From assembly GCA_963556255.1 (NCBI GenBank), contig OY744609.1, positions 20,186,609-20,250,608 on the forward strand: a DNA stretch of 64,000 nucleotides, written 5' to 3'. The translations under genes and the position numbers were made by a program. The notes under the pieces were generated by a model, which searched no databases, was not told where the DNA came from, and saw only the letters and a list, made by a program, of their open reading frames with translations. This document shows positions 9,388 through 19,884 of the stretch, piece after piece. The stretch is from Allolobophora icterica. Its lineage: Eukaryota; Annelida; Clitellata; Crassiclitellata; Lumbricidae. Positions within the stretch are counted from its first letter, which is position 1; each line of letters opens with the position of its first letter.

Positions 9388-12300
9388 CCAGAGTGTATAA
9401 TTGATACACTCAGTGCTGGACAACGCGTCTGTAGCAGGTGCACAAAAGCGATCATAAGACCAACTGACCCGATTACCTGTCCCTTGTGTAATAGATTGTA
9501 CCACCCAAGCTGTTGCAATTGTAACCTAGATGGCCAAGAAGCCGATGAACAATGGTTATGCCATAGTTGTATTGAGAATAATCTTCCATTTTCAATGTGT
9601 GCTGATGAGGATTTGTGCGATGAGGATATGTGCGAAGGAGACAAGAACTCAGACCCTATTATTCGGCTAATGAATGAAAATGCTGAATTAGTTATATTTC
9701 CCGAAGAGCAGGAATCACGACACTTACTTAATAATCAAGACGTTGACCCGGATTGCAACCACTTTGCCAATACCTCTTGGAGTAGCCCTTATGTAACACT
9801 CGCTGGCGCTAAAATGAGCCACAGTGAAATCCCTCTAGAAACTGGGTTTGCCACCATGCACATTAACTGTAGGAGTATGTTAAATAAATTAGGTGAAATC
9901 CAAGACATACTGCACCATATCCCGGTCTCTGCTTTGGCACTCACCGAAACCTGGCTCGATTCCACCTGGGAAGAGTCAATTTACCTACCTAACTATAAGT
10001 TTTTGCATAAGCCCAGGACGGGAGAACGTGGTGGGGGCGTTGGATTCTTCCTAAGAGATCATATAAAATATCAGTTATTCAATCCAGTTGAAGATGGCAA
10101 ATCCCACTCAAGTTATGAAAGCCTGTTCATAAAACTCTCTTTAAATAACAGTAGGCCTAAACTAATATTGGGAGTTATCTATAGATCGCCAGGACAAAAC
10201 CTCAGTGAGTTCAATAAAGAATTTGCAGAACTCCTCACCATCATAACGAGTGCTAAAAGAGAGGTTATACTCTTAGGAGACTTTAACATTGATTTGTTGA
10301 AAGTAAATGAACACAAAGAAACCAACACATTCTATAACTCTCTGACATCTCATTACTTTATTCCAACTATAACACGACCAACCAGAATTACACCTAACAC
10401 AGCAACTTTACTAGATAATATTCTAACTAATTCTTGGTCTAAACTAATCAACGCTTCAATTATAACTACGGATCTATCTGACCACCTACCCGTCTGTGCT
10501 CGCTTCTCACTCGACATGCCTAAGAAGACGACAACTGTCCACAGTGACCACCGGATTGTGAATGAAGAGAGACTTGAGAAATTCAGACTAGCACTATCTA
10601 GTACTAAGTGGGATGCTATAACAAGAATAACTGCTAAAGGAGACGCCAACGGAGCTTACGAACTCTTTCTTAATATGTATAAGAATATCTACGATAAAAC
10701 TTTTCCTATCTACTCTAAAACTCAGACTTCCAAGCAGAGATTTAAACAACCATGGATGACACCAGCCCTTCTTAAATCTACCAGGAAGAAGAACAACCTT
10801 TATTTAAAATATCTGAAGACCCCCAGTGCTGCAAATAAACAGAAATTTACTGAATATAGGAATCTATATAAAACTATTCGAAAAAATGCAGAAAAAAACT
10901 ATTATGCGTCAGAATTCCTGAGATGCAAAAACGACCTCAAGAGAACCTGGAAACTAATTAGAGATGTTATGCAACAAAGTCCCAGAGACACAAACATCGA
11001 ATCCCTGTTAATCAATGGAAGGTCCATTAAAGATCCACTTATGATGGCAAACAGCCTCAACAACTATTTTGTTAACATAGCCCATAATCTGGCTAAGGCT
11101 ATACCAAATTCCCATATACCTTTTGAGAAATACATCCAAGCGCCCCAATTAAACTCTATGGGCCTACTATCTACTTCCGCAGATGAGATAATAAAAATTA
11201 GCCAAGACATCCGTCTCACCCATAGTGTAGGCTGTGACGGTATTGACCCATATATAGCCACCCCTACCTTAACCCATATTGCTCAGCCTTTAGCGGAGAT
11301 TATAAATTGTTCTCTCGCCAATGGTGTTGTACCCCAATTATTAAAAATTGCTAGGGTAGTCCCCATTTACAAAAAAGGAGATAAAGACAACCTTACTAAC
11401 TATAGACCAATCTCTATATTACCCTATTTCTCGAAATTCTATGAAAAAATCATGCACGACCGTCTTAATAGCTATGTAAAGAACTCTAATATAATATACA
11501 AATCCCAGTTCGGGTTTCAATCCGGACATTCTCCGTACATGGCCCTAATTACTATGGAAGACATGATCTCTAAAGCCATTGACAATGGGGAATACTCCGT
11601 TGGTATATTTCTTGACCTCGCAAAAGCGTTCGACACGGTCAGCCACACTATCCTCTTAAGGAAATTAGAATACTATGGAATAAGGGGCATTTCACTTAAA
11701 TGGTTTACCAGTTACTTTGAAAACCGTACCCAAATAGTTAGCTGCAACGGAGCACTTTCAGAGGTAGCCGAGATCGCTTATGGTGTCCCCCAAGGCTCCA
11801 ACCTAGGACCACTCCTCTTCTTACTATATATCAATGACCTGGCCACTGTCTCCCCAACTTTATTCCTCATACTCTTTGCAGACGACACTAATATATTTTA
11901 CTCACACAAATCCTGGCAATCTCTGACAGATATTGTAAATAGTGAACTATCCAAACTAGCTGACTGGTTTTCCTCTAACCGACTTACACTAAATTTGGAC
12001 AAAACTAATTTTATAATATTCAGGTCTCACAAGAAGGTAGCACCAACAAACATGGGGCTACAAATCAAAGAGGATTTCATAACTCAAGTCGCATCAACTA
12101 GATTCCTTGGGGTACACATTGATGAGCACTTATCTTGGAAGGTGCATATTGACCATGTCTATAATAAGATGGCAAAGAGCATAGGCATACTCTCACGTAT
12201 TTCCTTCATTCTTCCTAAACCAATTAGACTACAACTATATTACTCTCTGGTTTATCCATACCTCACATATTGCAATCTGGTTTGGGCATCCACATACACC

Positions 12301-12699
12301 TCAAGACTCAACAAACTACAAACACTCCAAAAGAAAGCAGTTCGAATGGTTGCCGGAGTCCGCAAATATGAACATACAGACCCCATTTTCAAACAATATC
12401 AACTACTTAAAATTGCCCAGATTAGAGAGCTACAAATAGGAATCTTTGTCCACCGTTATCATCGCGGTCTACTCCCTCCTGTTTTCAATAACTACTTTAC
12501 CTTAGGCTCAGAGATCCATGATTACGCCACCAGGGGTTCCACAGCATATCGCTGTACTAAGGCTAGGACAAATTCAAGAAAATTCAGCATGAAGTTTACG
12601 GGTCCATCGATTTGGAACGCCATTCCTTCAACAATACGAACTCATCCCAGTACTCAAGGCTTCAAGAACAAATTGCGTAACTTTATTATTAACGACTAG
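9388..12699 (+). CDS. LINE ORF: PHD-like finger, endonuclease, RT
   Basis: An open frame of about 1100 codons bounded upstream by a stop at 9385 and lacking an in-frame ATG near its start, so the 5' end may be truncated or translated by re-initiation. The N-terminus has a Cys/His cluster (CSRC, CPLCNRLYHPSCC, WLCHSC) typical of a PHD-like finger. An APE-type endonuclease follows (MHINCRSM, LTETWL, GDFNIDLL, SDHLPV). The reverse transcriptase has YKKGDKDNLTNYRPIS, FLDLAKAFDTVSH, GVPQGSNLGPLLFLLYIND and the catalytic FADDTN. The C-terminus ends FKNKLRNFIIND. The protein would nick the target and reverse transcribe its own RNA from the nick. The frame is intact, so the insertion is recent. Confidence 0.92.
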   Translation, partial: PECIIDTLSAGQRVCSRCTKAIIRPTDPITCPLCNRLYHPSCCNCNLDGQEADEQWLCHSCIENNLPFSMCADEDLCDEDMCEGDKNSDPIIRLMNENAELVIFPEEQESRHLLNNQDVDPDCNHFANTSWSSPYVTLAGAKMSHSEIPLETGFATMHINCRSMLNKLGEIQDILHHIPVSALALTETWLDSTWEESIYLPNYKFLHKPRTGERGGGVGFFLRDHIKYQLFNPVEDGKSHSSYESLFIKLSLNNSRPKLILGVIYRSPGQNLSEFNKEFAELLTIITSAKREVILLGDFNIDLLKVNEHKETNTFYNSLTSHYFIPTITRPTRITPNTATLLDNILTNSWSKLINASIITTDLSDHLPVCARFSLDMPKKTTTVHSDHRIVNEERLEKFRLALSSTKWDAITRITAKGDANGAYELFLNMYKNIYDKTFPIYSKTQTSKQRFKQPWMTPALLKSTRKKNNLYLKYLKTPSAANKQKFTEYRNLYKTIRKNAEKNYYASEFLRCKNDLKRTWKLIRDVMQQSPRDTNIESLLINGRSIKDPLMMANSLNNYFVNIAHNLAKAIPNSHIPFEKYIQAPQLNSMGLLSTSADEIIKISQDIRLTHSVGCDGIDPYIATPTLTHIAQPLAEIINCSLANGVVPQLLKIARVVPIYKKGDKDNLTNYRPISILPYFSKFYEKIMHDRLNSYVKNSNIIYKSQFGFQSGHSPYMALITMEDMISKAIDNGEYSVGIFLDLAKAFDTVSHTILLRKLEYYGIRGISLKWFTSYFENRTQIVSCNGALSEVAEIAYGVPQGSNLGPLLFLLYINDLATVSPTLFLILFADDTNIFYSHKSWQSLTDIVNSELSKLADWFSSNRLTLNLDKTNFIIFRSHKKVAPTNMGLQIKEDFITQVASTRFLGVHIDEHLSWKVHIDHVYNKMAKSIGILSRISFILPKPIRLQLYYSLVYPYLTYCNLVWASTYTSRLNKLQTLQKKAVRMVAGVRKYEHTDPIFKQYQLLKIAQIRELQIGIFVHRYHRGLLPPVFNNYFTLGSEIHDYATRGSTAYRCTKARTNSRKFSMKFTGPSIWNAIPSTIRTHPSTQGFKNKLRNFIIND

Positions 12700-12894
12700 A
12701 CAGGTCTTCAATGTTTTGTGCACTTGCATGCTCTAGTTAAGTTAGTTAAGTTGTTGCAGTTGTTAACGTAGATAGGCAATCACGTCAACTGCTTGTCAAC
12801 CGATCAAATTCAGGCCTGATGTTTTGTGTGTGAACTGTTTTAGCAGCGATCGATTAATGCTACGTTATTTAGCTACTGGGTGCCTCTTCTTAGC

Positions 12895-12908
12895 GGGACC
12901 TTGGTCCC
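12895..12908 (+). other. 3' UTR hairpin of the LINE
   Basis: GGGACCTTGGTCCC can fold into a 6-bp stem. A related 3' end at 59161-59174 has GGGAGTTTTCTCCC at the same relative position. The stem is kept although the bases differ, which suggests a structure recognised by the RT. Confidence 0.6.
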
Positions 12909-13020
12909 TTCTGAGACACCCTTTGTAGCCAATGTCAACTTTATGTTAATTTCTGTTGTCAATTTACTTGCTTTGGTTGACCAGTTGGTTGCAATAAAAT
13001 GATTTGATTTGATTTGATTT

Positions 13021-15307
13021 GAAACCAAAAGTTTAATTTGATCCTGGCTCTCGTTGCCTTAAAAGCCATGTGCCCAGCACATGGGGCATCGTGTGCTACT
13101 CGCAAGACAACCTCGATTCTATCTTCCGGTAAACATAATTGATTAACCTTATGTCCCATAATTTCCCCTTTGTGGTACAGGAGGTTATTATCTATAAAGA
13201 AATTATTTTTATTCTGTCTCGCTTGTTGCCAGCAAGATATAAGATTGTGACAATTCTGTTGCTCACGCAATAAAGTATCATTATTCGCTACTCCCTCATC
13301 AGACTTGAACTCTGTTGACTCAACATCAAGAAAATTATCTGAATCATCAACTAGTTGCTCCTGAGAATATTCATTCACTTCTGACGGCAAGGATTCGTTG
13401 CTGTTACTTTTCTCGATATTAACTTCTAAGTTATCTTCTTCTGCCCCTCTGTTTATTTGTACACATCGATCTACGCCAGCTACCATCACTACATATTGCG
13501 AACTATCCCTTAATAGGTCCACAACATGGGGTGTCAAAATAACCCGTTCATTTAGTTCAGGGACTGCAGCGAACATGACGCACAAAGATGGCGCAATGTT
13601 TGTCGTTCCTTCCATTGAATTAGCTAATTTCATTTGTAGGTATACTACATCTGCCTTACATCCTTCGCCATGAAAACCAATTATATTAATCCGTTTAATC
13701 ACGGGTAAGTTTAGTGACTCAATTAATTTCTTATCAATACAACAAATTTCTGCTCCTGAATCAGATAATGCTGGCTGAGAAGGGAGATCTTCAATCTGTA
13801 CATTGATATACGACCTCTCTTGTAATCCATCAATACTATTCTCGTATACCCTTACAGCAGTTTCCAAGCCTATTGGTTTAGAATTATCCAATAAATTCCC
13901 TTGCTTTACCTGTTCAGGTATCTCATGCAACACGTTGACCTTCTCAACAACTAAGTCGATCACTTCTTCAGTTGGGTTCCCAAATATACAAGTACTCACC
14001 TTTTTAGAACTTGGTTTGGTCTGGCACTCCCTTGCCCTATGACCCTTCTGATGACATAGGAAACAGAGACCCTTTACCTTGGCCTCCTCCTGAGACACCC
14101 TCGCACCTATCTTGGCTTCACCCCTTAATTCCGGTTTGGGAGACTTGGGTTGAGCTGTCTGGTTATTGACTTGAACATGTGGTTGACCTCTCGTCCAATT
14201 GTTATACTTCGGTGTCGGATGACTACGGCATACTAAGTCATTCCCACCATCATGCGACGCTACATAAATGTCAGCCGCATTAGCTATGTCTTCACAGCTC
14301 AACCACTCCTCTTTTTCTTGGGCCAAGATATAATCTAAACAAGCCTTCGACAAGGACTCCTTAAGCCGATCCGCAACCAATAAACTTACAAGTTTATCAA
14401 ACTCATCAGTTATCTTTCTACTTTTCAAATAATACATAAGAGCCACACGCAATTTGGATGAATAGATCGTAAATGATTCGTCCGATGCTTTGTGCAACGA
14501 CCAAAATCGGGCTCTAAGATTTGAAGGGCTTATCTTAAACTCCCGTAGCAAAAACTCCTTCAGGAATTTGTAGTCATGGAGCTGTGCCTCAGTAAGGCGC
14601 ATGGTTAATGCCTTAGCTCTTTCACTTAAAATGGCTAGCAATAATTTTGCTCTAACATCTTCATCCACCTCATACACATTAAACAAACCATCCAAGTGAT
14701 CAAAGAAACCTGGAATTTCTATAGGGTCGGAAGGAAATTTCCAAAGAATATTCTTGAGGGCATCACTATAACGCTTAGTACGACTTGCTAAAGAATCTCT
14801 AACATTTCGTTCTTCCTGCTTTTCCTTCCTCTCCCTTTCTTCTTTCTCTTTCCGTTCCTTCTTTTCTCTTTCTTCTTTCTCTTTCCGTTCCTTCTTTTCT
14901 TCCTCTCTCCTCTTTTCCTCCCTTTCTTCCTTCTCCTTCCGTTCCTCCCTCTCTCTTTCTTCCTTCTCCTTCCGTTCCTCCCTTTCTCTTTCTTCCTTCT
15001 CCTTCCGTTCCTCCCTTTCTCTTTCTTCCTTCTCCCTTTGTTCTTTCTTTTGTTCTTCATATTTACGGATTTCGAACTCCAGACGGCGCTTCTGCAGCTC
15101 GTAATCCACTCCTGTTGGAGATATTGGACTACCCTTAAATTCCTCTTCCTCTTTTCCAATCTCCATGGCCCATTCTTCCATTAATTGATTTCGATCCCAT
15201 GACATAACATCATCTTCGTCCCTTCCTGCCTTCATAAGATACACCCTAAGGCGCTCAGACGACATTTTGCGAATATTCGCTTGCATCTCTGTTGTCAACG
15301 CTTCCAT
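13021..15307 (-). CDS. Element A gag, protease and integrase N-terminus
   Basis: The minus-strand frame starts at ATG 15307, directly after the leader. The N-terminus is followed by a long Glu/Arg/Lys coiled coil (about residues 70-180). A gag-like helical region comes next, then a zinc knuckle CX2CX4HX4C (CFLCHQKGHRAREC, near residue 415) and an aspartic protease motif LSDSGAE near 513. The frame ends with the two histidines of the integrase zinc finger (AHDAPCAGH). There it runs into the LINE tail, which adds about 20 foreign residues and a stop at 12959. The C-X2-C half of the same finger is at the start of 6213-8717. Element B shows that gag, protease and pol were one frame, so this polyprotein is interrupted by the insertion. 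Confidence 0.92.
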
Positions 15308-15809
15308 TTTTACAAACAGTCAGTCAACAACAATCAACAAAAAAAACAGACACCACGCGGCAAACCCGCCACACAAAAGGAAAATTCCACAACCCAAAGT
15401 GCAACTATTCAGTATCCAAAGAAGTACACTCGCCAAGTACGCAAAAACTATACAAGCTCACGCAAGTCTGGCCTCGATCACAACAATGGATCAAATTTCA
15501 AAGAAATAATCAGCAGATATTGAAAGAGAAATAATGGCTGCCTCCCACTCGGCTGCAACTCCACTCTCTTTTCTCCTTCTCAGCCACGACAACACCTAGG
15601 ATCTTACCCGTATGTTGACTGCTGTCTTCTGCTGTCTCAGCCGAACGACGCACTTCGTCCGTCCGACTGTCGTATGCCGATTCACCCGTCTCCCACGGTA
15701 GAAAGGCGTCTCGATCCGCTCGCTGTCTGGAACAGACCGTCTCTTGATCCTCCGGGTTGACTCCTTCCTCCGCCGGCTCGCGTCTTCTTCACCGGATCCA
15801 ACACCGATG

Positions 15810-15827
15810 ATCCCACTTCTGCCACCA
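15810..15827 (-). promoter_or_regulatory. Primer binding site, tRNA-Leu type
   Basis: The minus strand reads TGGTGGCAGAAGTGGGAT four bases after the 5' LTR. It complements a tRNA 3' end of the form ATCCCACTTCTGCCACCA, which resembles animal tRNA-Leu. The tRNA identity is inferred from memory of tRNA-Leu acceptor ends. Confidence 0.7.
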
Positions 15828-15831
15828 ATAA

Positions 15832-16263
15832 TGTCGCGGTCGACTCCTTCGATCGCAACGACGAACCAACGAAGGAACTATTAAAAGATCTTTATTTAAA
15901 AATAAAGTCGATTAAGTGTAGAGTAAGTCAACTCGTCTATCAAATATCACAATCGTAGACAGCACACAGGTTGGCTGGTCTCGATTGAACGTTATACGAT
16001 CAATGTTTCAACGTTTACAAATCTTCGTCAAAAGGCCCTTAATGTACAGCAGGTCTATCTTATATAGAGTTCTCCCGGATTCCAGAACGTTCTGTGACGT
16101 CACTGTACTTTTCCCTGGAAAGTCCTACTGAACACGTATATCCTTGTTGCATGCACCGAATTAATGTTGACAGCTTGCTGCAGAATTTTCCGTGCGTTGT
16201 AAACAAGCTTGTTGACGCGTCGGTTTTCTTCCCTTGATGCATGCACCCGCGTAGACCACGACA
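15832..16263 (-). repeat. 5' LTR of element A
   Basis: 432 bp, paired with 5586-6017. It is the 5' LTR for the minus-strand transcript and should carry its promoter. The right target duplication GCTAT follows at 16264-16268. Confidence 0.95.
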
Positions 16264-16418
16264 GCTATACTTCGACTGTTTGAAGAAAAAAGATTGCTCA
16301 ATGATATTGACAGTTTCAAGGACATCCATATATAAGGGATAAGGATTGTTTACTGCACACACGGAGTGCTTTCGTTATAAATAGAACGTCCAAAGAACTT
16401 AATCATGCATGCACTTCA

Positions 16419-16420
<2 letters not shown>

Positions 16421-16463
<43 letters not shown>
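16421..16463. repeat. (AT)n microsatellite
   Basis: An uninterrupted AT dinucleotide run. It directly precedes the TA target site of the Tc1/mariner element. Confidence 0.95.
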
Positions 16464-16466
<3 letters not shown>

Positions 16467-16582
16467 CACGGTGATTCAATCAAAAGTAAACCAAACTTTT
16501 TTCATATAAGTACTTCTAACATGAAAACAGTATTTAATATTTTTGTGAAGAAACTCTCAGTAGTATAGTTTGATTATTTAAT

Positions 16583-16990
16583 TAAAGAAGATGTTCAAAA
16601 TGTCCTCCTTCTGCTTGCACGCAAGCCTGGAGGCGCTGGCGCCATTGGGCAACAGCATCGTCGATTATCCTCTGATCCAGCCCATCCCACACTTCCAACA
16701 ACCGTCAGTTCCTGTGCTGGCTTCTTCTTAAGGCACTTGAGTTGAAGGTCTTTTGGGATTATTCGAACAACACTGGACCGATGAATTCCGGTTTCTCTGG
16801 ATATTTGACGTGTTGTTCTATGAGTATTCGGAGCATCCTCTTGACTCAGAATCAGATCTCCCACAAGGGCAACTTTTCTTCAGTGCGCGATGACCTTCGT
16901 CTGCCACTACCAATGACGCGGTCGACTAACCCTGTCAAACTAATTTTTCTAATAGTCAGGCGGCTTGGTGTAAAATTGCTCACTAAAAGG
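16583..16990 (-). pseudogene. Mariner transposase remnant, internally deleted
   Basis: The minus strand encodes an HTH DNA-binding region (VDRVIGSG, then QEDAPNTHRTTRQISRETG and IHRSSVVRI, KKPAQELT). This is joined directly to the C-terminal end of a transposase (WDGLDQRIIDDAVAQWRQRL, ending GGHFEHLL) in another frame. About 200 residues with the whole DDD/E catalytic core are missing. A further frameshift lies upstream near 16860. It cannot make active transposase. The motifs are typical of Tc1/mariner proteins with paired HTH domains. Confidence 0.85.
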
Positions 16991-17769
16991 CAGAATTATG
17001 AAACTTGTCACATGGTAACAACATACGATGAAGAAAATTTTTAGCTATAGGGCCATCGCAGATTTACCTCCTGTCTCCAATGGCAGCCATTTTACAAATT
17101 GGCCGACCGAAAATAGAGATTTTTCAATATCTCAGCTTCTATTTCTCTTAGAATCGTGATCTTGGTGTCTAAACATACATATTTAAGGGCAAGGATACTA
17201 ATAAAACTAATTGTAATTACTTAGCTACAAGAGAAAAGCTAATTATGGTAGCCATCTTGAAGTTAAGGTGACCTAAAAGGGCAGTCCAGTGCAAAATACG
17301 AATCAATTGCTTATTGACTGATAGAAGCATGAAATTTAGTACATAGTATGATCGTGTTCTAAGGAAATGTTTTAGTTATAGTGCCATCGAAGAATTGTCC
17401 CCTGGCCTCAATGGCAGCCATTTTCCAAAATGGCCGACCGAAAATAGAGATTTTTCAATATTGAAGCTTCTAGTTCACTTAGAATCGTGATCTTGGTGTC
17501 TAAACATACATATTTAGGGGCAAAGATTCCAATAGAACTAATTGCAATTACTTAAGTACAAGAGAAAAGCTAATTATGGTAGCCATCTTGAAGTTAAGGT
17601 GACCTTAAAATTTAATTTTCCCATTTTGGATTACTTCCTCGTCATGTTAAATTAAAATTATGATTATAATTTGTTTGTTATGCGTACAGTATTTTGGGCA
17701 ACGATTGCAAGGGAACTAACCATTTATGAAACTGGTTGTTGTGTTCATGTTCATGTGTAAAGGTGAGTA

Positions 17770-17990
17770 CACACTGTATACCCGCGTATACCGTCGATTA
17801 CAGCCATGGGTATACTTGGTATACTATTATAGTATAGTACGATACATTATACTATAGTTTATAGTCTATGGCATAAAATAGTATAATATATTATGGTATA
17901 ACATTCTATAGTATAGTATACTGTAGTAGAATATATACAGTAAAATACAATTTAACATAGTATGGCATAGTATAGTATTATGGAATATCA
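17770..17990. repeat. TATAG-rich insert in the left arm only
   Basis: About 215 bp of TATAG/TATAC-type degenerate repeat in the left arm. The right arm runs directly from CATGTAGAAATTAAAC into the shared ATTATGGAATATCAAC, so this is an insertion or expansion on one side. Confidence 0.65.
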
Positions 17991-18130
17991 ACAATTCAGC
18001 CTGTTATTATTGTCCTCGTAAATGTACATACATTAAACGATATTACAGAGCTAGTCCACATTTTGGAACTAGTGTCCAGACAAAGTACTGCCCACAGAGT
18101 TATATAGGGCTAACATTGTCAACGTCATTC

Positions 18131-19740
18131 CAGGTCACATAGGCCTCTACACAGACAGAGACCAGTTCACTGTCGAGCAGCTTTCACACGTTCGCACTGT
18201 CCCCTACAGCCCTTCTCGCAGCATCATCTGAGCAGTTCTGTCCAGAAGCTTTGGCAAGTGTTGTCCACTTCACTTCCCAGTCTCTTTCGATCGTTTGCAG
18301 CCACCCCCAATCACCAGGACATGGTATCCTAGGAACAGCTACAAACATCTGTGCCCATACATGACCTGCCTGGTAAGTAAGTAAGTAAGTAAGTATATTC
18401 TTTATTACACCATTAGCAAACGCACAATGGGACAGAAGCTAGAAGCATTGATTGTAAAACATTGAAGTAATAATAAATCGAAATAAAAATGATAAAATAA
18501 GTAATTAAAAAAAGCAAGTGTTTTCTTATCATTTATGCAGTAATCTAGCAATGTAACCCTTCCCCGTCAAAGGATCACATCGTGGTATCTCGCGATTATG
18601 CCGGCGAGGTCGAAGATAATATCCGGTAGATCGTATCGGAGGGAGCAAATCATGGAGGACATGCCCTGGGTTCCGAAGGATTGCTGCAAAGAGAGCATCG
18701 TCCGCCTTAGAACACAACAGGTCAAATGTAGGAGTATCAGTTGGCAGATACCCTTGTCGCTTAAGCTTACGTATCAAGGCAGAGAGACGTTCTCTCTCAA
18801 GACCATTGGAAAATCCCCACCAGACTGGAGATGAGTACAACATTCGTGCCACTGTGGTGGAACGTACAACATCATGAAGGCAGCTCTCTTGGCGTGTTCC
18901 ACAAGTGCAGCTTGAGTTGGTGGAAAGCCATCCATTGGTACATCGAACTGATCATCAGCAGAGCTGGAAGTTGATGCTAAGGTGCAAGAGGCTGGGATGA
19001 CGTCGTTGAATGTCTTCCAAATGTCCCAGCAGTCCTTTCTCCACGACCAGCAGAGGATGATACTGTATCACATCTGCCAAATGAGTGTAGGAAGACCAAG
19101 GCTACGCACTTCTCTGGGCAAGGGCACATGCCATCTCATGAGTTGATAGGTATCTAAAGCTTTGCCTGAGGAAAGCCAACCCACAGTTCATCAATGCTGA
19201 ACTGTTGAACCGCTGCTATGGCTAACCTCAGAGTCAACTGCGCGGATCATCACTTTACGATAGCCATGTTTGGCAGCATCTGGGACACGCAGCAAAATCC
19301 TTGTATCAGATTCCTCCTGAGTAAAAGGAGCAAGTCCAATGATGCTCTTGGCTGAGTACAGAGCACGTCCTTGCGGTGTGTGACGATGACCTGTCTTTCT
19401 GTTTCTGTTTCAAGTTTTGTTATTTACAGGCTCAAAAAAGAAAACAACTCTGACTTGTTTTCACTGTTCCTTAGAAATTCCTGCCAGTTTCTAGGTAGAG
19501 CATTAGAAGATTCCACGCGCCTGCTGCATCCCTTACCCCTCACACTGCATGTGTATGTCTTCAAGCTGCCATGTACAATGTGCACATATTCATCCCATAC
19601 CACATCTACCCTATGCTCATGCTCCAGCTGTCTAGTGATGTAGGGCAAGAAAACATGGTAAGCATAATCTAAGAAAGTGCACACAGTGCCAGGTTTCAGT
19701 ATGTTGATTATAAGACTGCTTCGTCCAAGATAACAGCATC
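18131..19740 (-). pseudogene. Decayed multi-copy TE-associated Cys-rich protein
   Basis: Reading on the minus strand from about 19740: an ILDEAVL segment, then FLDYAYHVFLPYITRQLEHE with VDVVWDEY, GKGCSRRV and NWQEFLR (19684-19424). A stretch with frameshifts follows, still recognisable by ARTYRK-like and MACAL blocks, then AALVEHAKRA near 18910. After the LINE insertion come GHVWAQ, CPGDWGWLQT, KWTTLAKAS and a cysteine-rich end near 18131. This block order belongs to a large protein family that is repetitive in many animal genomes, ends in a CXC-like Cys cluster and, to my knowledge, has no assigned biochemical role. Several stops and frameshifts make it a pseudogene. Confidence 0.65.
18375..18879 (-). 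mobile_element. 5'-truncated LINE fragment
   Basis: The minus-strand frame 18852-18529 encodes the C-terminal end of a non-LTR RT polyprotein (MLYSSPVWWGF, DALFAAILRNPGHVLHDLLP, YYLRPRRHNREIP), followed by a 3' UTR and an AATAAAG-(ACTT)n tail near 18375-18400. The inverted right arm at about 19990 lacks it, so the empty site is visible in the same window: the left arm breaks at CTGGT (18374) and resumes at GCAGCTCTCTTGG (18880). It is truncated and inactive. Confidence 0.85.
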
Positions 19741-19884
19741 AACAGTAGGTACACCCAGTGAAAAGCTTGGTTGGATATCTGAGATGGCGTCATCTGCTGG
19801 AGTGGGAGCCACGTCTTCTAGGCAGCTCACAATGTCTTACTTGGTTCCTAGCCGCAATTTATCCATATTCGAAAGCGATGGTGG

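Larger units (their letters stand above)
8722..13020 (+). mobile_element. Non-LTR retrotransposon inserted in element A
   Basis: About 4.3 kb in the opposite orientation to its host element. It carries one long ORF (endonuclease plus RT), a 3' UTR with a short hairpin (12895-12908), an AATAAA and a terminal TGATTT repeat (about 13000-13020). After the tail, the minus-strand gag-pro frame of element A resumes. At the left side the integrase frame stops near 8718. No clear target duplication was found; at most AACCA is shared, as is common for CR1-like elements. The 5' 660 bp has no recognised ORF1, so it may be 5' truncated. The clade is CR1/Jockey-like by RT motifs and tail; finer placement needs a tree. 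Confidence 0.88.
5586..16263 (-). mobile_element. Gmr1-like Ty3/gypsy LTR retrotransposon A
   Basis: Two 432-bp LTRs (TG...CA) bound the element, and GCTAT lies on both sides (5581-5585 and 16264-16268), a perfect 5-bp target duplication. The coding strand is minus. The encoded order is gag, zinc knuckle, aspartic protease, integrase, reverse transcriptase, RNase H. Integrase ahead of RT is the order of the Gmr1 group of Ty3/gypsy elements described from deuterostomes, not the usual gypsy order. A 4.3-kb LINE (about 8722-13020) splits the integrase. Without it the element would be about 6.4 kb, close to element B at 34661-41615 (6.96 kb). Near-identical LTRs imply a recent insertion. Confidence 0.92.

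Noticed and set aside
13398..14042. Plus-strand frames opposite the retrotransposon genes
   Set aside because: They are shadows of the minus-strand gag-pro-pol frames and show no similarity.
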